From contig NZ_WWHU01000001.1 in NCBI RefSeq assembly GCF_009862785.1, positions 4,526,001 to 4,590,000 of the forward strand: DNA of 64,000 nt. Direction: 5' to 3'. Each line of letters starts with the position of its first letter. Within the stretch, counting starts at the first letter, position 1. The translations under genes and the position numbers were made by a program. Of the stretch, positions 63,433 through 64,000 are shown piece after piece. The stretch is from Gordonia sp. SID5947. GTDB lineage: Bacteria; Actinomycetota; Actinomycetes; Mycobacteriales; Mycobacteriaceae. The notes beneath the pieces are model-generated. The model searched no databases, was not told the origin of the DNA, and saw nothing but the letters and a program-made list of their open reading frames with translations.

Positions 63433-64000
63433 CGCGGTTTCCGGCAATCGCCGGGGTGCTGACCGCGCAGCAGGTGGATGCCACGGGCGCCGCAGTCGCT
63501 GCGATGCAAGAGGATTCGGGAGCACTGCCGTGGTTCCCGGGCGGACAGACCGATCCGTGGGATCACATCGAATCCGCGATGGCGCTGTCGGTCACCGGAC
63601 GTGTCGCCGAGGCGGAAGCGGCCTACGAATGGTCGCGCCGCCTGCAGCGCGAGGACGGCTCGTGGCCGATTCGCACCGTCATCGGACACGTCGAAGATGC
63701 GAACGTCGACAGCAACTTCTGTGCCTACATCGCGGTCGGGGTCTGGCACCACTACCTGATCACCGGCGACTCGGTGTTCCTCGATCGGATGTGGCCGATG
63801 GTGTGGTCGGCGATCGATCTGGTGATGAAGTTCCAGCGACCCGACGGTGCGTTCCGCTGGGGCGGAGACCATCGCACCGGAGCGATGTTCGACCAGGCTC
63901 AGATCACCGGCAGCGCAAGCATTTTCCAGGCCATCGATTGCGCGGTCCGGATCGCCGACGAGGTGGGCCAGCCCGACGAGGAGTGGGTCGCCGCGCACGC
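63429..64000 (+). CDS. Alpha/alpha-toroid protein of the prenyltransferase/glucoamylase-like type (cut by window edge)
   Basis: The frame from GTG 63429 stays open for 190 codons to the right edge, so only the N-terminal part is seen. It begins VTRFPAIAGVLTAQQVDATGAAVAAMQ, with repeated helical pairs: DSGALPWFPGG, EDGSWPIRTVIG, RPDGAFRWGG. These QxxDGxW-like turns mark (alpha/alpha)6 barrels found in prenyltransferase/squalene-cyclase and some glycan hydrolases. It overlaps the methyltransferase stop and is part of the fprB-GT-methyltransferase operon. The reaction cannot be read from this part. Confidence 0.8.
   Translation, partial: MTRFPAIAGVLTAQQVDATGAAVAAMQEDSGALPWFPGGQTDPWDHIESAMALSVTGRVAEAEAAYEWSRRLQREDGSWPIRTVIGHVEDANVDSNFCAYIAVGVWHHYLITGDSVFLDRMWPMVWSAIDLVMKFQRPDGAFRWGGDHRTGAMFDQAQITGSASIFQAIDCAVRIADEVGQPDEEWVAAH

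Overview
The window is high-GC actinobacterial DNA with many GTG starts and tightly overlapping genes. A complete Mce lipid-uptake locus with its Mkl ATPase, mycothiol-type enzymes, DinB2-type polymerase, DUF3558 lipoproteins and a KstR-like box place it in the mycolic-acid bacteria (Mycobacteriales). The gene content fits Gordonia or a close relative (Rhodococcus, Nocardia, Dietzia); the genus is an inference.

Layout. 1-2074: a truncated CocE-type hydrolase and a GH76 hydrolase, both on the minus strand. 2255-3386: rplJ-rplL behind a leader that contains a terminator-like hairpin. 3746-15975: mkl, two YrbE permeases, mceA-F and two Mce-associated membrane proteins, inserted between rplL and rpoB. 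16312-23817: rpoB-rpoC, with wild-type-looking rifampicin-region residues. 23950-27455: TetR/MFS efflux pair with three evenly spaced operators, a small membrane protein and a glyoxalase-fold protein. 27614-30095: davB-davA, lysine to 5-aminovalerate. 30409-34721: an unrecognised protein, two secreted lipases and, between the lipases, a DinB2-type polymerase whose steric-gate residue is Gln. 34743-39074: a minus-strand SDR / mycothiol-dependent isomerase-like / aldehyde dehydrogenase operon with a divergent AraC regulator. 39091-41829: ArsR, SixA, a small protein, a DMT transporter and a flavodoxin with an iron-box-like site. 42020-46251: a valine-catabolic operon (mmsA, acyl-CoA dehydrogenase, mmsB) and a MarR regulator.

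46606-55212: a secreted protein, then a TetR-controlled nitrogen operon: APC permease, two DUF1989 proteins (UAAP1/UAAP2 type, candidate carboxyguanidine deiminase), a carboxylase that has only the carboxyltransferase half, and allophanate hydrolase. This looks like guanidine or urea assimilation, but no biotin carboxylase or biotin-carrier domain is encoded anywhere in the window. 55329-58643: a secreted acidic-tail protein, a tiny membrane protein, an S4 RNA-binding domain fused in frame to a DUF3558 lipoprotein, and a second DUF3558 lipoprotein. 58775-64000: acyl-ACP thioesterase, divergent fprB-like ferredoxin/ferredoxin reductase, then a glycosyltransferase, a methyltransferase and an alpha/alpha-toroid protein that runs off the right edge.

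The most interesting observations are the biotin-less carboxylase operon, the Gln steric gate in the DinB2-type polymerase, and a recurring TTACC-N4-GGTAA motif. That motif occurs once upstream of the mce operon and as triple arrays upstream of the unknown gene and the lipase, suggesting one lipid-related regulon. Two reading frames (mceB and the AraC gene) look broken at G homopolymers. No tRNA, rRNA, CRISPR array, insertion sequence or phage gene was recognised.
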